The notes beneath the pieces were generated by a model. The model worked only from the letters and a program-made list of their open reading frames with translations. It was not told the DNA's origin and did no database searches. Shown here piece by piece: positions 25,567 through 35,217 of a stretch of 64,000 bases of DNA; within the stretch, counting starts at the first letter, position 1, and each line of letters opens with the position of its first letter. The translations under genes and the position numbers were made by a program. The DNA is taken from assembly GCA_910579425.1 (NCBI GenBank), contig CAJTVL010000007.1, forward strand, positions 23,305 through 87,304, in the 5' to 3' direction. This stretch comes from an uncultured Lachnospiraceae bacterium (lineage in GTDB: Bacteria; Bacillota; Clostridia; Lachnospirales; Lachnospiraceae).

Positions 25567-27596
25567 GCTGTCACCATCCCTACGGACTGTAATTCAATAC
25601 TACCCTCTATCTCATTATATGATACCACAATCAAATCTTTATAGTAATCCTCTGTCAGTCGTTTAAAATACATACGCACAATAGGCGACGTAATAATAAT
25701 GGGATTCTTGCCAAGATTTTCCAGCTTGGCAATTTCGTTGCCAACAGATGCCATAATCGCCTTTGTTTTCTCCGGATCCAGCGTCAGATAGGCGCCGTTT
25801 TCGGTCTGCTTCACACTTCCCATGATCTCCTGCTCCAGCTTGGGATCCAGTGTCACCACGCTGGAGGTTTCATTGGCAGGGAAGAACCTGCTGGAAATGG
25901 CCCTCTTTAAACTCTGCCTTACATATTCCGTCAAAATATCCGTATCCCGCGTGGAAGAAGCATAGTCCGCCAACGTTTCGAAAATCGTGAGCAGATCCCG
26001 GATGGAAATTCCCTCCTTTAAGAGATTCTGGAGTACTTTCTGTACTTCCCCAAGGCCCAGCAGCTTAGGCACCAGCTCATCCACAAGAGAAGGATTGGTT
26101 TCCTTCAAATTGTTGACCAGATTCTGTACATCCTGCCTTGTAAGCAGCTCGGAAATATGCTGCCTGATAATCTCCGTCAAATGGGTGGCTATGATGGACG
26201 GCGGATCTACCACCGTATAGCCCATACTCTCCGCCCGCTCTCTCTGGCCCTCCGTGATCCAGATCGCCGGCAGATGGAAGGAAGGCTCAAAGGTGGGAAT
26301 TCCTGTAATCTCCTCCTCCACATAGCCCGGGTTCATTGCCATATAGTGGTCAAAAAGGATTTCTCCCTCGCTGACCTGTATTCCTTTTATCTTGATAATA
26401 TACTGATTAGGATTGAGCTGGATATTATCCCGAAGCCTGATAATGGGAACAACCGTACCAAGCTCCAAGGCAATCTGCCTCCTGATCATAACCACGCGAT
26501 CCAGCAGATCTCCCCCCTGATTCACATCTGCAAGAGGAATAATGCCATATCCGAATTCCAGTTCTATGGGGTCTACCTGCAGCAGGCTGTTCACATTCTC
26601 CGGCGCCCGGATTTCTTCCGCTGCCGCTTCCTCCATATCAATCTCTCCCTCAATCTGCGCTGTCTCAAGGGTCGCTGAAATCTGTCTTCCCACCACAATA
26701 AATATCAAACCAAGGGTTAAGAAAACCAGATCGGGCAAAGGGGTTACAATTCCCAGTCCGGCAATCACAGCCCCCACCAGGTAAAGCACCTTGGGAACCC
26801 CGAAAAGCTGTCTCACCAGTACCGTGCCAAAATCCGCATCCTTGGAGCCCTTGGTCACCAGAATACCAGTGGATAAGGAAATCAGCAGAGAGGGAATCTG
26901 GCTGACCAGACCGTCGCCGATGGTCAGGATCACATATTTCTGCAGTGCGTCCATCATCTCCATATTCTGCCAGATCACACCGGTGGCAATCCCGCCCACG
27001 ATATTGACAAAGGTAATAATCAATCCCGCCGTGGCGTCTCCCTTTACATATTTAACGGCACCGTCCATGGAACCGAAAAAATTTGACTCCTCCTGAATCT
27101 TATCCCTGCGCCGCTTGGCCTCCGCGTCCGTGATTGCTCCGGTATTCAAATCCGCGTCAATAGCCATCTGCTTTCCGGGCATGGCGTCCAGGGTAAAACG
27201 CGCCGTTACCTCCGCTACTCTCTCAGAACCTTTGTTGATCACCATAAACTGAACCAGTATCAAAATAATAAATATGATACTGCCCACCACCAGATTACCG
27301 GCGCCTACGTAATTTCCGAAAGTCGCCACTACCTGACCGGGATCTCCGGTGGTAAGGATCAGTCTGGTGGAGGATATATTCAGGGCAATCCTGAATATGG
27401 TTGTGAACAAAAGTATTGTAGGGAAAAAAGACAAATCCAGTACTTCCTTGGAAAACATGGTGCCGAACAAAACAGTAAACGCAACTGCTATGTTGCAGGC
27501 AAGCAATACGTCCAGAAGTCCCTTTGGAATCGGAACAATCATCATAATAAACGCCGCAAGCACATAACCCGCTACAGCAACATCCGCTTTTCTCAT
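25563..27596 (-). CDS. flhA: Flagellar export gate protein FlhA
   Basis: 677 residues. The N-terminal half has about eight membrane helices, with ISSTRLIL and the conserved cytoplasmic loop between helices 4 and 5 (RFTLDAMPGKQMAIDADLNTG). The C-terminal cytoplasmic half binds chaperone-substrate complexes. Proton-driven component of the flagellar type III export gate. Follows flhB by 27 bases. Confidence 0.98.
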   Translation of the reverse strand: MRKADVAVAGYVLAAFIMMIVPIPKGLLDVLLACNIAVAFTVLFGTMFSKEVLDLSFFPTILLFTTIFRIALNISSTRLILTTGDPGQVVATFGNYVGAGNLVVGSIIFIILILVQFMVINKGSERVAEVTARFTLDAMPGKQMAIDADLNTGAITDAEAKRRRDKIQEESNFFGSMDGAVKYVKGDATAGLIITFVNIVGGIATGVIWQNMEMMDALQKYVILTIGDGLVSQIPSLLISLSTGILVTKGSKDADFGTVLVRQLFGVPKVLYLVGAVIAGLGIVTPLPDLVFLTLGLIFIVVGRQISATLETAQIEGEIDMEEAAAEEIRAPENVNSLLQVDPIELEFGYGIIPLADVNQGGDLLDRVVMIRRQIALELGTVVPIIRLRDNIQLNPNQYIIKIKGIQVSEGEILFDHYMAMNPGYVEEEITGIPTFEPSFHLPAIWITEGQRERAESMGYTVVDPPSIIATHLTEIIRQHISELLTRQDVQNLVNNLKETNPSLVDELVPKLLGLGEVQKVLQNLLKEGISIRDLLTIFETLADYASSTRDTDILTEYVRQSLKRAISSRFFPANETSSVVTLDPKLEQEIMGSVKQTENGAYLTLDPEKTKAIMASVGNEIAKLENLGKNPIIITSPIVRMYFKRLTEDYYKDLIVVSYNEIEGSIELQSVGMVTA

Positions 27597-27623
27597 GTCT
27601 CTTCTCCTTTCCTCATTTCTATT

Positions 27624-28751
27624 TTAAATTTTACCCTTTAAGTGGTAAACAAATGCAAGCACCTCCGCCACCGCCTGATAGAGCTCCGGCGGGATCAGCC
27701 CTCCGATCTCCACATTGGCGTAAAGCATCCGGGCAAGAGGCTTGTTTTCCACAATTTCTATCTCATGTTCTCTGGCAACATCCTTGATCTTCTGCGCCAG
27801 GTAATCTTCTCCCTTGGCTAGCACATAGGGGGCGTCATATTTCTCCGGATCATATTTGATTGCCACCGCATAATGGGTAGGGTTCGTAATAACCACATCC
27901 GCCTCCGGAAGCTGTGACATCATCCGGCGCATGGAAGCCTCCCTCATACGCTGCTTCTGCTTGGCCTTGACCTGGGGATCCCCTTCCTGGTTCTTATACT
28001 CGTCCTTGACCTCCTGCTTGGTCATCTTCATATCCTGACGGAATTTCCACTTCTGATACCAGAAATCCAGAAAAGCAATCACCATATACACCATGGCAAT
28101 CCTGATGCCCAAATCTATGGCAATTTCCCCGATCAGGCCAATTGCCTGATTCAAAGTAATATCATACAGAAGAAAAATCTGTCCTACCCTGCCTTTCAGG
28201 TAAGAATAAACCACATATCCGATAACCACAAGCTTGAGCAGAGATTTTAGCAGCTCTACCAGTGAATTCGGCGAAAAAATCCTTGCAAATCCCTTCACCG
28301 GGCTGAGCTTACTGAACTTGGGCTTTATAGGCTTCGTGGTGGGCCGCCATTTTACCTGGACAATATCGCAGATTACCGCCACCATCACCCCGATCAGCAA
28401 AACCGGAGCGATAATTGTCAGAAGCCGCAGCATCATACTACGGAGTAGCACCTGAAGAGAGGCAACGGAGAGATTCCCATTGTACATTTTCACCAGCTCG
28501 GGAATCTGTCCGTAAACCACATGAAAAGACTCTATGAATCTGGTACCGATGGTTCCCACATAGACCTTCAATATAATAAACAGGGCAAGAATCCCAAAGG
28601 CATTGGCAATCTCCTTGCTCTTCGCTACCTGTCCTTCTTTCCTTGCGTCATTTAACTTTTTACCGGTCGGTTCCTCGGTTTTTTCTCCCCCCGGACCGTC
28701 CTTGGCAAAAAACTGCAGATTATATTTCAGTAAAAGCTCATGATTCTCCAT
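27624..28751 (-). CDS. flhB: Flagellar export switch protein FlhB
   Basis: 375 residues. Short N-terminal cytoplasmic part (GEKTEEPTGKKLNDARKEGQV), four membrane helices and a C-terminal autocleavage domain with NPTH (cleavage after Asn290), then YAVAIKYD. Cleavage switches export from rod/hook to filament substrates, in response to FliK encoded further upstream in the cluster. Confidence 0.98.
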   Translation of the reverse strand: MENHELLLKYNLQFFAKDGPGGEKTEEPTGKKLNDARKEGQVAKSKEIANAFGILALFIILKVYVGTIGTRFIESFHVVYGQIPELVKMYNGNLSVASLQVLLRSMMLRLLTIIAPVLLIGVMVAVICDIVQVKWRPTTKPIKPKFSKLSPVKGFARIFSPNSLVELLKSLLKLVVIGYVVYSYLKGRVGQIFLLYDITLNQAIGLIGEIAIDLGIRIAMVYMVIAFLDFWYQKWKFRQDMKMTKQEVKDEYKNQEGDPQVKAKQKQRMREASMRRMMSQLPEADVVITNPTHYAVAIKYDPEKYDAPYVLAKGEDYLAQKIKDVAREHEIEIVENKPLARMLYANVEIGGLIPPELYQAVAEVLAFVYHLKGKI

Positions 28752-28785
28752 TCACATTTTCCTGTCTTAAATGATTGCTTCCGCG

Positions 28786-29568
28786 CTAAGGCATCATAAC
28801 CTGCGCAAAAGCAGACACCATATACTGCATCTGCCCATAGATAAAGTTGGCCGCTGAGGGCAGCATGGAAGTAGATAAGAATAAAATACTGAGCCCTACA
28901 AGCACCTTCATCTGCATACCTACCGCAAACATATTCATCTGCGGCGATACCTTGGCCAGAACCCCCAAAACAGCATTTAAAATGGTCATTACCGCAAATA
29001 TGGGAAGGCAGATACGAAACCCGATAATGATATAGTTGGCCATAAACTCCAGCATAGAGGCCATAAGCCTGTCACTTCTGAAGATTGCGCCGTTCATTGG
29101 AATCAGAGTATAGGTTTCCGCCAGGGCCTTCAAAAGATACTGATGCATTCCGGAAATAATGAGCATCAGCATAATCGTATAATTGTAATAAATTCCTGTA
29201 ATTGAAGTATTTTGCTTGGTGGCAGGATCGAACAGGGTTGCCATGGAAAGCCCCATTTCCATATCCGCAATATGTCCGGCGAAAGCCACCACGGAAAAAC
29301 TCAAATTGGCCGCAAATCCGATCAAAAGCCCTGTGAGAGCCTCCTTCATCACGATTACAAAATAACCGGTTAGAGTATCATATACAATTCTTTCTCCCTG
29401 TACTACAGGATAGAGCAAAATTGCCACAAAAAAGCTTAAAGCAATTCTTACATTTCTCGGCGTATTCGTCATGCTGAAAAATGGCGCTGCAAAGATAAAA
29501 GAAGCCACCCTGACCAGTATCAGCAGAAAATATTCCAAATCCGCATAGCTAAACGTATAATCCAGCAT
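28786..29568 (-). CDS. fliR: Flagellar export protein FliR
   Basis: 260 residues, with about six hydrophobic segments. MLDYTFSYADLEYFLLILVRVASFIFAAP and the central EALTGLLIGFAANLSF match the FliR family. Part of the FliPQR export core. It starts seven bases after fliQ. Confidence 0.96.
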   Translation of the reverse strand: MLDYTFSYADLEYFLLILVRVASFIFAAPFFSMTNTPRNVRIALSFFVAILLYPVVQGERIVYDTLTGYFVIVMKEALTGLLIGFAANLSFSVVAFAGHIADMEMGLSMATLFDPATKQNTSITGIYYNYTIMLMLIISGMHQYLLKALAETYTLIPMNGAIFRSDRLMASMLEFMANYIIIGFRICLPIFAVMTILNAVLGVLAKVSPQMNMFAVGMQMKVLVGLSILFLSTSMLPSAANFIYGQMQYMVSAFAQVMMP

Positions 29569-29574
29569 AGGTCC

Positions 29575-29844
29575 TTACCTTACATAACGTCCCAGATCCG
29601 ACCAGAGGCTGATCATGAAGCCGGACATTTCGCTGAGCATCCAGTTCCCCAGCACAATCAACGCAAGAAACACAGCCAGGATCTTTGGCACAAAGGTAAG
29701 AGTCTGCTCCTGAATAGAGGTAACTGCCTGAAAAATACTGACGATCAGACCGATTACCAGCGACACCAGAAGAACCGGAGCCGCCACCTTTATCACCAGA
29801 AACAACGCAGAACTGGCAATGGCCGTAACCTCATCAACTGTCAT
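29575..29844 (-). CDS. fliQ: Flagellar export protein FliQ
   Basis: 89 residues, two membrane helices. PVLLVSLVIGLIVSIFQAVTSIQEQTLTFVPK is the typical FliQ sequence spanning the first helix and loop. Part of the FliPQR core. Separated from fliP by 69 bases that hold short imperfect repeats. Confidence 0.97.
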   Translation of the reverse strand: MTVDEVTAIASSALFLVIKVAAPVLLVSLVIGLIVSIFQAVTSIQEQTLTFVPKILAVFLALIVLGNWMLSEMSGFMISLWSDLGRYVR

Positions 29845-29859
29845 ACTTCATCATCCTTT

Positions 29860-29929
29860 CCCTATTTTGCACGCTAAATTTTTGTGTGTAAAATTCTTGC
29901 CTGCAAAATATTTTCACCCGTAAAATGTT
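29860..29929. repeat. Short degenerate repeats between fliP and fliQ
   Basis: On the plus strand the motif TAAAAT or CAAAAT with flanking T and C recurs about every 16 bases (GTGTAAAATTCTTGC, CTGCAAAATATTTTC, CCGTAAAATGTTCC, and a looser GCTAAATTTTTG). These are imperfect tandem copies in an AT-rich spacer. No promoter or terminator is evident. Confidence 0.4.
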
Positions 29930-30789
29930 CCTACCGTATTCATTATGATCAAATTCCATCCGTCTGCAAGAACAAACAGGAGAATTTTAAAGGGCATGGA
30001 AATCGTAGTCGGCGGAAGCATCATCATACCCATACTCATAAGCGTTGAGGAAACCACCATATCTATCACAATAAAAGGAATATAAATGATAAAACCTATG
30101 ATAAAAGCCAGTCTGAGCTCGCCAACGACAAAGCTGGGCACAAGTACAGAAAAGGGAATTCCCTCTAAAGTACCGTCCCACTCCTGTCCGGAAATATCCA
30201 GAAACATTCTCACATCCTTGGTCTGGGTCTGCTTGTACATAAATTCCCTGAAAGGCTCTGCACCTGCCTCGAAAAACTCCTCCTGGGTAATTCTTCCTTC
30301 CTCTAAAGGAACCACCGCTTCCTCATATACCTGCGACAGCGTGGGCTGCATAATAAAATAAGTCAGAAACAAAGCTAACCCAATCAACACCTGATTGGGC
30401 GGCGCAGTTTGGGTATTCAAGGCTGCTCGTGTAAAATGAAGCACAATGATAATCCTGGTAAAAGATGTGAGCATAATAAGCAATATCGGCGCTATGCTTA
30501 TCATCGTAAGCGTAAGCAAAATACGCAGATCACCGCTCAACTGACCGTTTCCGTCCTTATAGGTAGTAACTGTCAGGTTATTTGCAATATTCAATTGCGA
30601 TAACTCTTCCTGGGTCTGGGCACTGCCCGGTTCGTTAATATAAGTCCTCTCCTCGGTCTCGCCGACTATGCCGGAATCATCCACTGCCGCAGCCTGTACC
30701 TCTAACTTAGGAGTAACACACAATATGCCTACCATTACCAGCAGGCATATTATTTTTAATATCCTTTTTTCGAACAAAAACTTTTCCAT
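29914..30789 (-). CDS. fliP: Flagellar export protein FliP
   Basis: 291 residues. N-terminal signal peptide (ILKIICLLVMVGILCVTP), then an extracytoplasmic stretch and four membrane helices. LLIMLTSFTRIIIVLHFTRAALNTQTAPPNQVLIGLALFLTYFIM is the FliP signature region, and MGMMMLPPTTISMPFKILLFVLADGW is near the end. Forms the export pore with FliQ and FliR. Confidence 0.97.
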   Translation of the reverse strand: MEKFLFEKRILKIICLLVMVGILCVTPKLEVQAAAVDDSGIVGETEERTYINEPGSAQTQEELSQLNIANNLTVTTYKDGNGQLSGDLRILLTLTMISIAPILLIMLTSFTRIIIVLHFTRAALNTQTAPPNQVLIGLALFLTYFIMQPTLSQVYEEAVVPLEEGRITQEEFFEAGAEPFREFMYKQTQTKDVRMFLDISGQEWDGTLEGIPFSVLVPSFVVGELRLAFIIGFIIYIPFIVIDMVVSSTLMSMGMMMLPPTTISMPFKILLFVLADGWNLIIMNTVGTFYG

Positions 30790-30805
30790 ATCATTGCCTT
30801 TACAG

Positions 30806-31171
30806 CTATTCCTTCCCTTTTTCCTTCAAGTTTTTTATCTTCTCAAAAATATCTGCAAACCCGCTCGTCTGCACATCTTCTCTCCGAAGATCAAGTTCAA
30901 TAGCGGAAAGCTCTGAAAGCATATGCACCTCGTCTTTTCCCACACCAATCACCAAATACTTTTCTCCTGCTTTGACTATCTGGATATATTTATTCGGAGC
31001 AACACGGCAGGTTTCAATGATTTCCAAATTGCCCAAACCTGCCCTGCCCTTCTGATAATTTGCGATCCATCTGGTAACCAGGTAAGTAATTGCAAGTACA
31101 AATACAAAGAGAATCAGCACCGTCATAAACTGAAGATAGCCATCCACCTTTGTTGTAACCGAAAGAAGCAT
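30806..31171 (-). CDS. fliO: Flagellar assembly protein FliO
   Basis: About 121 residues. One membrane helix (FMTVLILFVFVLAITYLVTRWI), then a small cytoplasmic domain (LEIIETCRVAPNKYIQIVKAGEKYLVIGVGKDEVHML) typical of FliO, which helps FliP assemble. ATG at 31171 is preferred; TTG at 31180 would overlap the cheY stop. Divergent family, so position before fliP is part of the evidence. Confidence 0.88.
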   Translation of the reverse strand: MLLSVTTKVDGYLQFMTVLILFVFVLAITYLVTRWIANYQKGRAGLGNLEIIETCRVAPNKYIQIVKAGEKYLVIGVGKDEVHMLSELSAIELDLRREDVQTSGFADIFEKIKNLKEKGKE

Positions 31172-31172
31172 A

Positions 31173-31535
31173 CTACCCAATTACCTTCTTAACAGCTTCA
31201 AGTACACGATCTGCCTGGAATGGCTTAACGATGAAATCCTTTGCACCGCTCTGGATTGCCTCAATAACCATGGCCTGCTGTCCCATAGCAGAACACATGA
31301 TAACCATTGCATTGGGATCAGCTCCCTTAATCTTCTTAAGCGCCCCGATTCCGTCAAGTTCCGGCATGGTAATATCCATCAGCACCAGGTCAGGTCTCAA
31401 TTCTGCGTACTTCTCGCAAGCCTTCACGCCATTTTCAGCTTCCCCTGCTACATTATAGCCATTCTTTGTGAGAATGTCCTTGATCATCATGCGCATGAAT
31501 GCTGCATCATCCACAATTAAAATATTCTTTGCCAT
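31173..31535 (-). CDS. cheY: Chemotaxis response regulator CheY
   Basis: 120 residues, a single receiver domain. Acidic pair in LIVDDAAFMR, phosphoacceptor Asp54 in LVLMDITMPELDG, switch Ser/Thr in MCSAMG and the lysine in DFIVKPF. CheY-P binds FliM and FliY to change motor behaviour. It sits between fliY and fliO, exactly as in B. subtilis. The histidine kinase that would phosphorylate it is not in this window. Confidence 0.97.
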   Translation of the reverse strand: MAKNILIVDDAAFMRMMIKDILTKNGYNVAGEAENGVKACEKYAELRPDLVLMDITMPELDGIGALKKIKGADPNAMVIMCSAMGQQAMVIEAIQSGAKDFIVKPFQADRVLEAVKKVIG

Positions 31536-31552
31536 TTTTTACTCTCCTACTT

Positions 31553-32818
31553 CTACTTAATTATTTCGGTTACACGGATACAAAAGCTCTCTTCCATTAC
31601 CATAACCTCGCCCTTAGCTACCAATTTACCGTTTACCAGTACATCTATAGGTTCACCGGCTATTCTGTCAAGTTCTATAATTGTCCCCGGTGCGAAGTCC
31701 AATATTTCCGCTATGGATTTCTTTGTTCTGCCAAGCTCTACGGTTACATCCAGGGGTACGTCTCTGATCAGGCCGATATTTTCCTGCCCTGCCATAGCCC
31801 CTGCATTCGTATTAAAACTCTGAAACTGTGCAGGCTGTATGTTCATGTTCATCATCGGCATTCCCATATTACTACTCATCATTGGCATTCCCATAGCTCC
31901 GTTCATCCCCATCTGAGGCATCCCCATTTGGGACATTCCCGCCTGAGGCATACCATTCATTTGCATTCCCGGCATCTGATTATTCATCTGCATCCCCATA
32001 GGAGCTCCCATATTCATCTGCGGATTCATCTGGCTCATATCCGGCATTCCAGCCGCCATCCCTCCTGCCGGTGCTGAAGGCGCAGGTGCCGGATCCGGTT
32101 CAGGCTCTGACGCGGCCGAATCACCTGACTGATTCGTGATAAAAGTCTCGTACAGGCTGTTGGCAAACTCTACAGGATATAGCTGCATAATAGAACTGTC
32201 AACCAAATCCCCGATCTGCATTCTGAACGCAATCTTTACAAAACTTCCCTCCAAAAAGGAGTCAATATCGCCGCCGTTTGCAACATCATTCAAATCCATC
32301 AGATTTGCCTGCGGAGGACTGATGTCTATCATTTTCCCCATCATAGTGGAGAGGGATGTTGCGGCTGCGCCCATCATTTGATTCATGGCCTCGGAAATTG
32401 CGCTCAAATGGAGTTCTCCAAGCTCTCCGTCCGTGTTGCTGCCATCCCCTCCCATCATCAGATCCGTAATAACCTTCACATCATGCTCTCTTAAGATCAT
32501 GATATTGGATCCGTCCAGTCCTGACGTATAACGTATCTGGATAAAAACACAAGGGCGTTCATAATCAGCTACCACCGTATCCCAATTGGCCATTGTGACC
32601 ACCGGGGTGGTAATATCAACCTTCATATTTACAAGAGAAAACAGTGTGGTCGCTGAAGATCCCATACTGATGTTGGCAATCTCACCGATTGCATCCTTGG
32701 CATCCGCCGTAAGCAAACTCTCATCTATAGGCGAACTGCTTCCGGTATTAGCATTGTTTGATAAATCCATGCCGTTAAGAAGCGCACTTATTTCATCCTG
32801 TGAAAGCATTTCATCCAT
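31553..32818 (-). CDS. fliY: Flagellar switch protein FliY (CheC-like domain plus FliN domain)
   Basis: 421 residues. The N-terminus MDEMLSQDEISALL is a FliM-like CheY-binding peptide. A CheC-like domain (~35-230) holds IGEIANISMGSSATTL and AISEAMNQMMGAAATSL. A linker of about 73 residues (254-326) is extremely Met-rich, with 27 Met in PQMGM/GMPMM-type repeats. The C-terminal FliN/SpoA domain (~350-421) ends the protein (LDVTVELGRTKKSI, then FAPGTIIELDR). Switch component and, in relatives, a CheY-P phosphatase. The Met-rich linker is the odd feature. Confidence 0.96.
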   Translation of the reverse strand: MDEMLSQDEISALLNGMDLSNNANTGSSSPIDESLLTADAKDAIGEIANISMGSSATTLFSLVNMKVDITTPVVTMANWDTVVADYERPCVFIQIRYTSGLDGSNIMILREHDVKVITDLMMGGDGSNTDGELGELHLSAISEAMNQMMGAAATSLSTMMGKMIDISPPQANLMDLNDVANGGDIDSFLEGSFVKIAFRMQIGDLVDSSIMQLYPVEFANSLYETFITNQSGDSAASEPEPDPAPAPSAPAGGMAAGMPDMSQMNPQMNMGAPMGMQMNNQMPGMQMNGMPQAGMSQMGMPQMGMNGAMGMPMMSSNMGMPMMNMNIQPAQFQSFNTNAGAMAGQENIGLIRDVPLDVTVELGRTKKSIAEILDFAPGTIIELDRIAGEPIDVLVNGKLVAKGEVMVMEESFCIRVTEIIK

Positions 32819-32821
32819 GCC

Positions 32822-33802
32822 TTAATCCCCCTCTCTGATTACTGATGTTACCCGTACCGCATAATTTTCTTTTACAGAACCTGGAAGCGCGGTGAATTTT
32901 CTAATATTTCCCACAAAGATATTCATCTCCGTGTCTACTTTGGAATCCAGCCGTATAATATCTCCCACCTGTAAATTCAGAAAATCATTTACGGAAACCT
33001 GGCTGCCTCCAAGAACCGCCTTAACCGGTACGTCCACTCTCTTGATGAGTGACTCTAACTGTTCTTCATAATCGCTGTGATCCTGTTTCTGCAGCGTTGA
33101 ATACCAGAACTTAGTATTTAAGTTATCCATCACATCTTCTAAGGTAAAGAAGGGAAGACAGATATTCATATAACCTTCCGTATCTCCCACCTTGATATTC
33201 AAGGTAATAAGGGCAACCATATCACCGGGAGCTATAATCTGTGCAAACTGGGCGTTCGTCTCTATTCTTTCAAGAATCGGATCTACTTCCGCCACGTTTT
33301 TCCAAGGCTCATGCATCAGCTGCATACACACTACCATCAGCTTTTGCAGAATAATCATCTCAATCTCTGAGAATTCCCTGTTTTTTTCCAGCGGCAGTCC
33401 CTGTCCTCCCAGCATTCTGTCAATCATGGCAAATCCAAGATTTGTAGATAACTCTACAATAATATTTCCATTTAGAGGACTAAAATTCACGATCCCAAGT
33501 ATTACGGGGTTTGACAAAGCATTACTGAATTCCGAATAAATCATCGCCTCCGAGCTGGTCACGGATACCTGTACATTCTTTCGCAGATAAACCGGAAGAT
33601 TCGTAGACAGCAGTCTTCCATAGTGTTCATATATAATTTCAAGGGTTCTCAAATGCTCTTTTGAGAATTTAACAGGCCGCTCGAAATCATAGGGCTTCAC
33701 CTGTTTTTCCGCACCATCCGGCATTTGATTTACATCCACTTCACCACCGCTTAGGGCTGCAAGCAGATTATCTATTTCACTTTGAGATAATACCTCGCCC
33801 AA
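32822..33802 (-). CDS. fliM: Flagellar motor switch protein FliM
   Basis: 326 residues. N-terminal CheY-binding peptide LSQSEIDNLL, middle domain (RTLEIIYEHYGRLLSTNLPVYLR, GLAM-type LGFAMIDRMLGGQG) and C-terminal SpoA domain (VNDFLNLQVGDIIRLD). TTG start: AAAGGAGGTG stands seven bases ahead. Four bases from fliY. Confidence 0.97.
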   Translation of the reverse strand: MGEVLSQSEIDNLLAALSGGEVDVNQMPDGAEKQVKPYDFERPVKFSKEHLRTLEIIYEHYGRLLSTNLPVYLRKNVQVSVTSSEAMIYSEFSNALSNPVILGIVNFSPLNGNIIVELSTNLGFAMIDRMLGGQGLPLEKNREFSEIEMIILQKLMVVCMQLMHEPWKNVAEVDPILERIETNAQFAQIIAPGDMVALITLNIKVGDTEGYMNICLPFFTLEDVMDNLNTKFWYSTLQKQDHSDYEEQLESLIKRVDVPVKAVLGGSQVSVNDFLNLQVGDIIRLDSKVDTEMNIFVGNIRKFTALPGSVKENYAVRVTSVIREGD

Positions 33803-33864
33803 GAGTATACACCTCCTTTATTCCTGGCACAGTATTTAACAACACATCCGAAAAAGTACGGCAT

Positions 33865-34389
33865 TTACATATAAATTGGGCTGATCAGTGTTACATCAAA
33901 GATAAAATCAGAACTATACAAAGCCTGGATGCTGCTGAGTATATCATTGCTTATCGCCTGGGGATTTGCCTTGGCCTCCTCCATTGTATACTGGCCTACC
34001 ACCTCAGTAATCTTGCCTTTAATCAAATCCTCTCTCTCTGCGATCTGCTCACCATAGGTCTTGTAGTCCTCATGGGCATTGTTCATGGATATAACCACAG
34101 ACATCTGTGCATAGTGATCCTTCTCATCCGGAACACCATTCTCATCCACACTCTTTTTGAGCGCAATCTGCATATCCGCAATCGTATAAGTAGCTGTATT
34201 TTCGAGAGGAACCGAAGTTTCTCCTCCTCCTGAACCCTGAAGATCCAGGCTGATTGCTGAAGCAACGTCTCCCACAAGGGAAGCTGTTTTCCGATTTGTA
34301 CTGGTAATGCTGAACATCATAATCGATGTCAGCACAATATTAACAATCAGTAATGCCAGTATCATAATTGAAACCAAGTTCTTTTTCAT
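33865..34389 (-). CDS. fliL: Flagellar basal body-associated protein FliL
   Basis: 174 residues. One N-terminal membrane helix (LVSIMILALLIVNIVLTSIMMF), then an extracytoplasmic domain rich in charged residues ending with a short hydrophobic stretch. Sequence similarity to FliL is weak; the call rests on topology, length and position between motB and fliM. FliL surrounds the stator units and supports motor torque. Confidence 0.8.
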   Translation of the reverse strand: MKKNLVSIMILALLIVNIVLTSIMMFSITSTNRKTASLVGDVASAISLDLQGSGGGETSVPLENTATYTIADMQIALKKSVDENGVPDEKDHYAQMSVVISMNNAHEDYKTYGEQIAEREDLIKGKITEVVGQYTMEEAKANPQAISNDILSSIQALYSSDFIFDVTLISPIYM

Positions 34390-34410
34390 AACGGGTACAA
34401 CCTTTCTTCA

Positions 34411-35217
34411 TTAATAGGAACTTAACGAATTATATATTTTTATTTCCACTCTTCTGTTTCTGGCTCTTCCTTCCTCTGTAGAATTATCTGCAATCGGCTG
34501 GTATTCGCCTCTGCCGGAATGTTTGATAAGTCCGGCATCCAGTGTGGTATTCTGCTCCAGATAATAAAAAACCGACAACGCGCGGCCGCTGCTGAGCTCG
34601 TCATTGTTTGAATATTTGGAACCGGACATCGGAACATTATCCGTATGTCCTTCAATCTCAATGACTCCCTGGCCGAATCTCTGAAGAATAATCCCAAGCT
34701 GATTCATCAGCGGCAAAGCCTCTTCCTTAATATCCACCTTTCCCGAATCAAAGAGAATCGCTCCGTTTAAGGTGAGCTGCACATACTGTGCAGTAAATTC
34801 TATGTCAATTTCTTTGTCCAGATTTTTTTCTTCCAGAGTCTCTTCTATTCTCTCCGCCATCTGCTCAGATTCCTTGAGTTTGGCTTCATCCACTATTTCA
34901 GCGGCGGTTTTCAAATCCTCAGGCATCATCTCGCCCTCCGGATTTTTGCCGGTACTGTTGATATAATCGTCCAACTCATTTAACTGGCTGACACCCATTC
35001 CGATCAAAATCCCATCACCAATCGCCGTGGCCCCTGCCGAAAAAATACTGAAAGTCTGATTAAAGGAAGCCGCTAACTGCTCAAATTTCTGCGCATCCAC
35101 TGTCGACATGGAAAAGAGCATAACGAAAAAGCAAAGAAGCAGATTCATCAAATCCGAGAAGGTCGCCATCCACGCTGGGGAACCTTTAGGCGGTTCTTCC
35201 GGTTTCTTTTTAGCCAT
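34411..35217 (-). CDS. motB: Stator protein MotB
   Basis: 268 residues. The single membrane helix carries the proton/ion-binding Asp22 (FSDLMNLLLCFFVMLF). A C-terminal OmpA-like peptidoglycan-binding domain follows (IEGHTDNVPM, SSGRALSVFYYL, GRGEYQPIADN, ARNRRVEIKI). ATG at 35217 has a GGAGGTG site and overlaps the motA end by eight bases; an earlier in-frame start is unlikely. Pairs with MotA. Confidence 0.97.
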   Translation of the reverse strand: MAKKKPEEPPKGSPAWMATFSDLMNLLLCFFVMLFSMSTVDAQKFEQLAASFNQTFSIFSAGATAIGDGILIGMGVSQLNELDDYINSTGKNPEGEMMPEDLKTAAEIVDEAKLKESEQMAERIEETLEEKNLDKEIDIEFTAQYVQLTLNGAILFDSGKVDIKEEALPLMNQLGIILQRFGQGVIEIEGHTDNVPMSGSKYSNNDELSSGRALSVFYYLEQNTTLDAGLIKHSGRGEYQPIADNSTEEGRARNRRVEIKIYNSLSSY

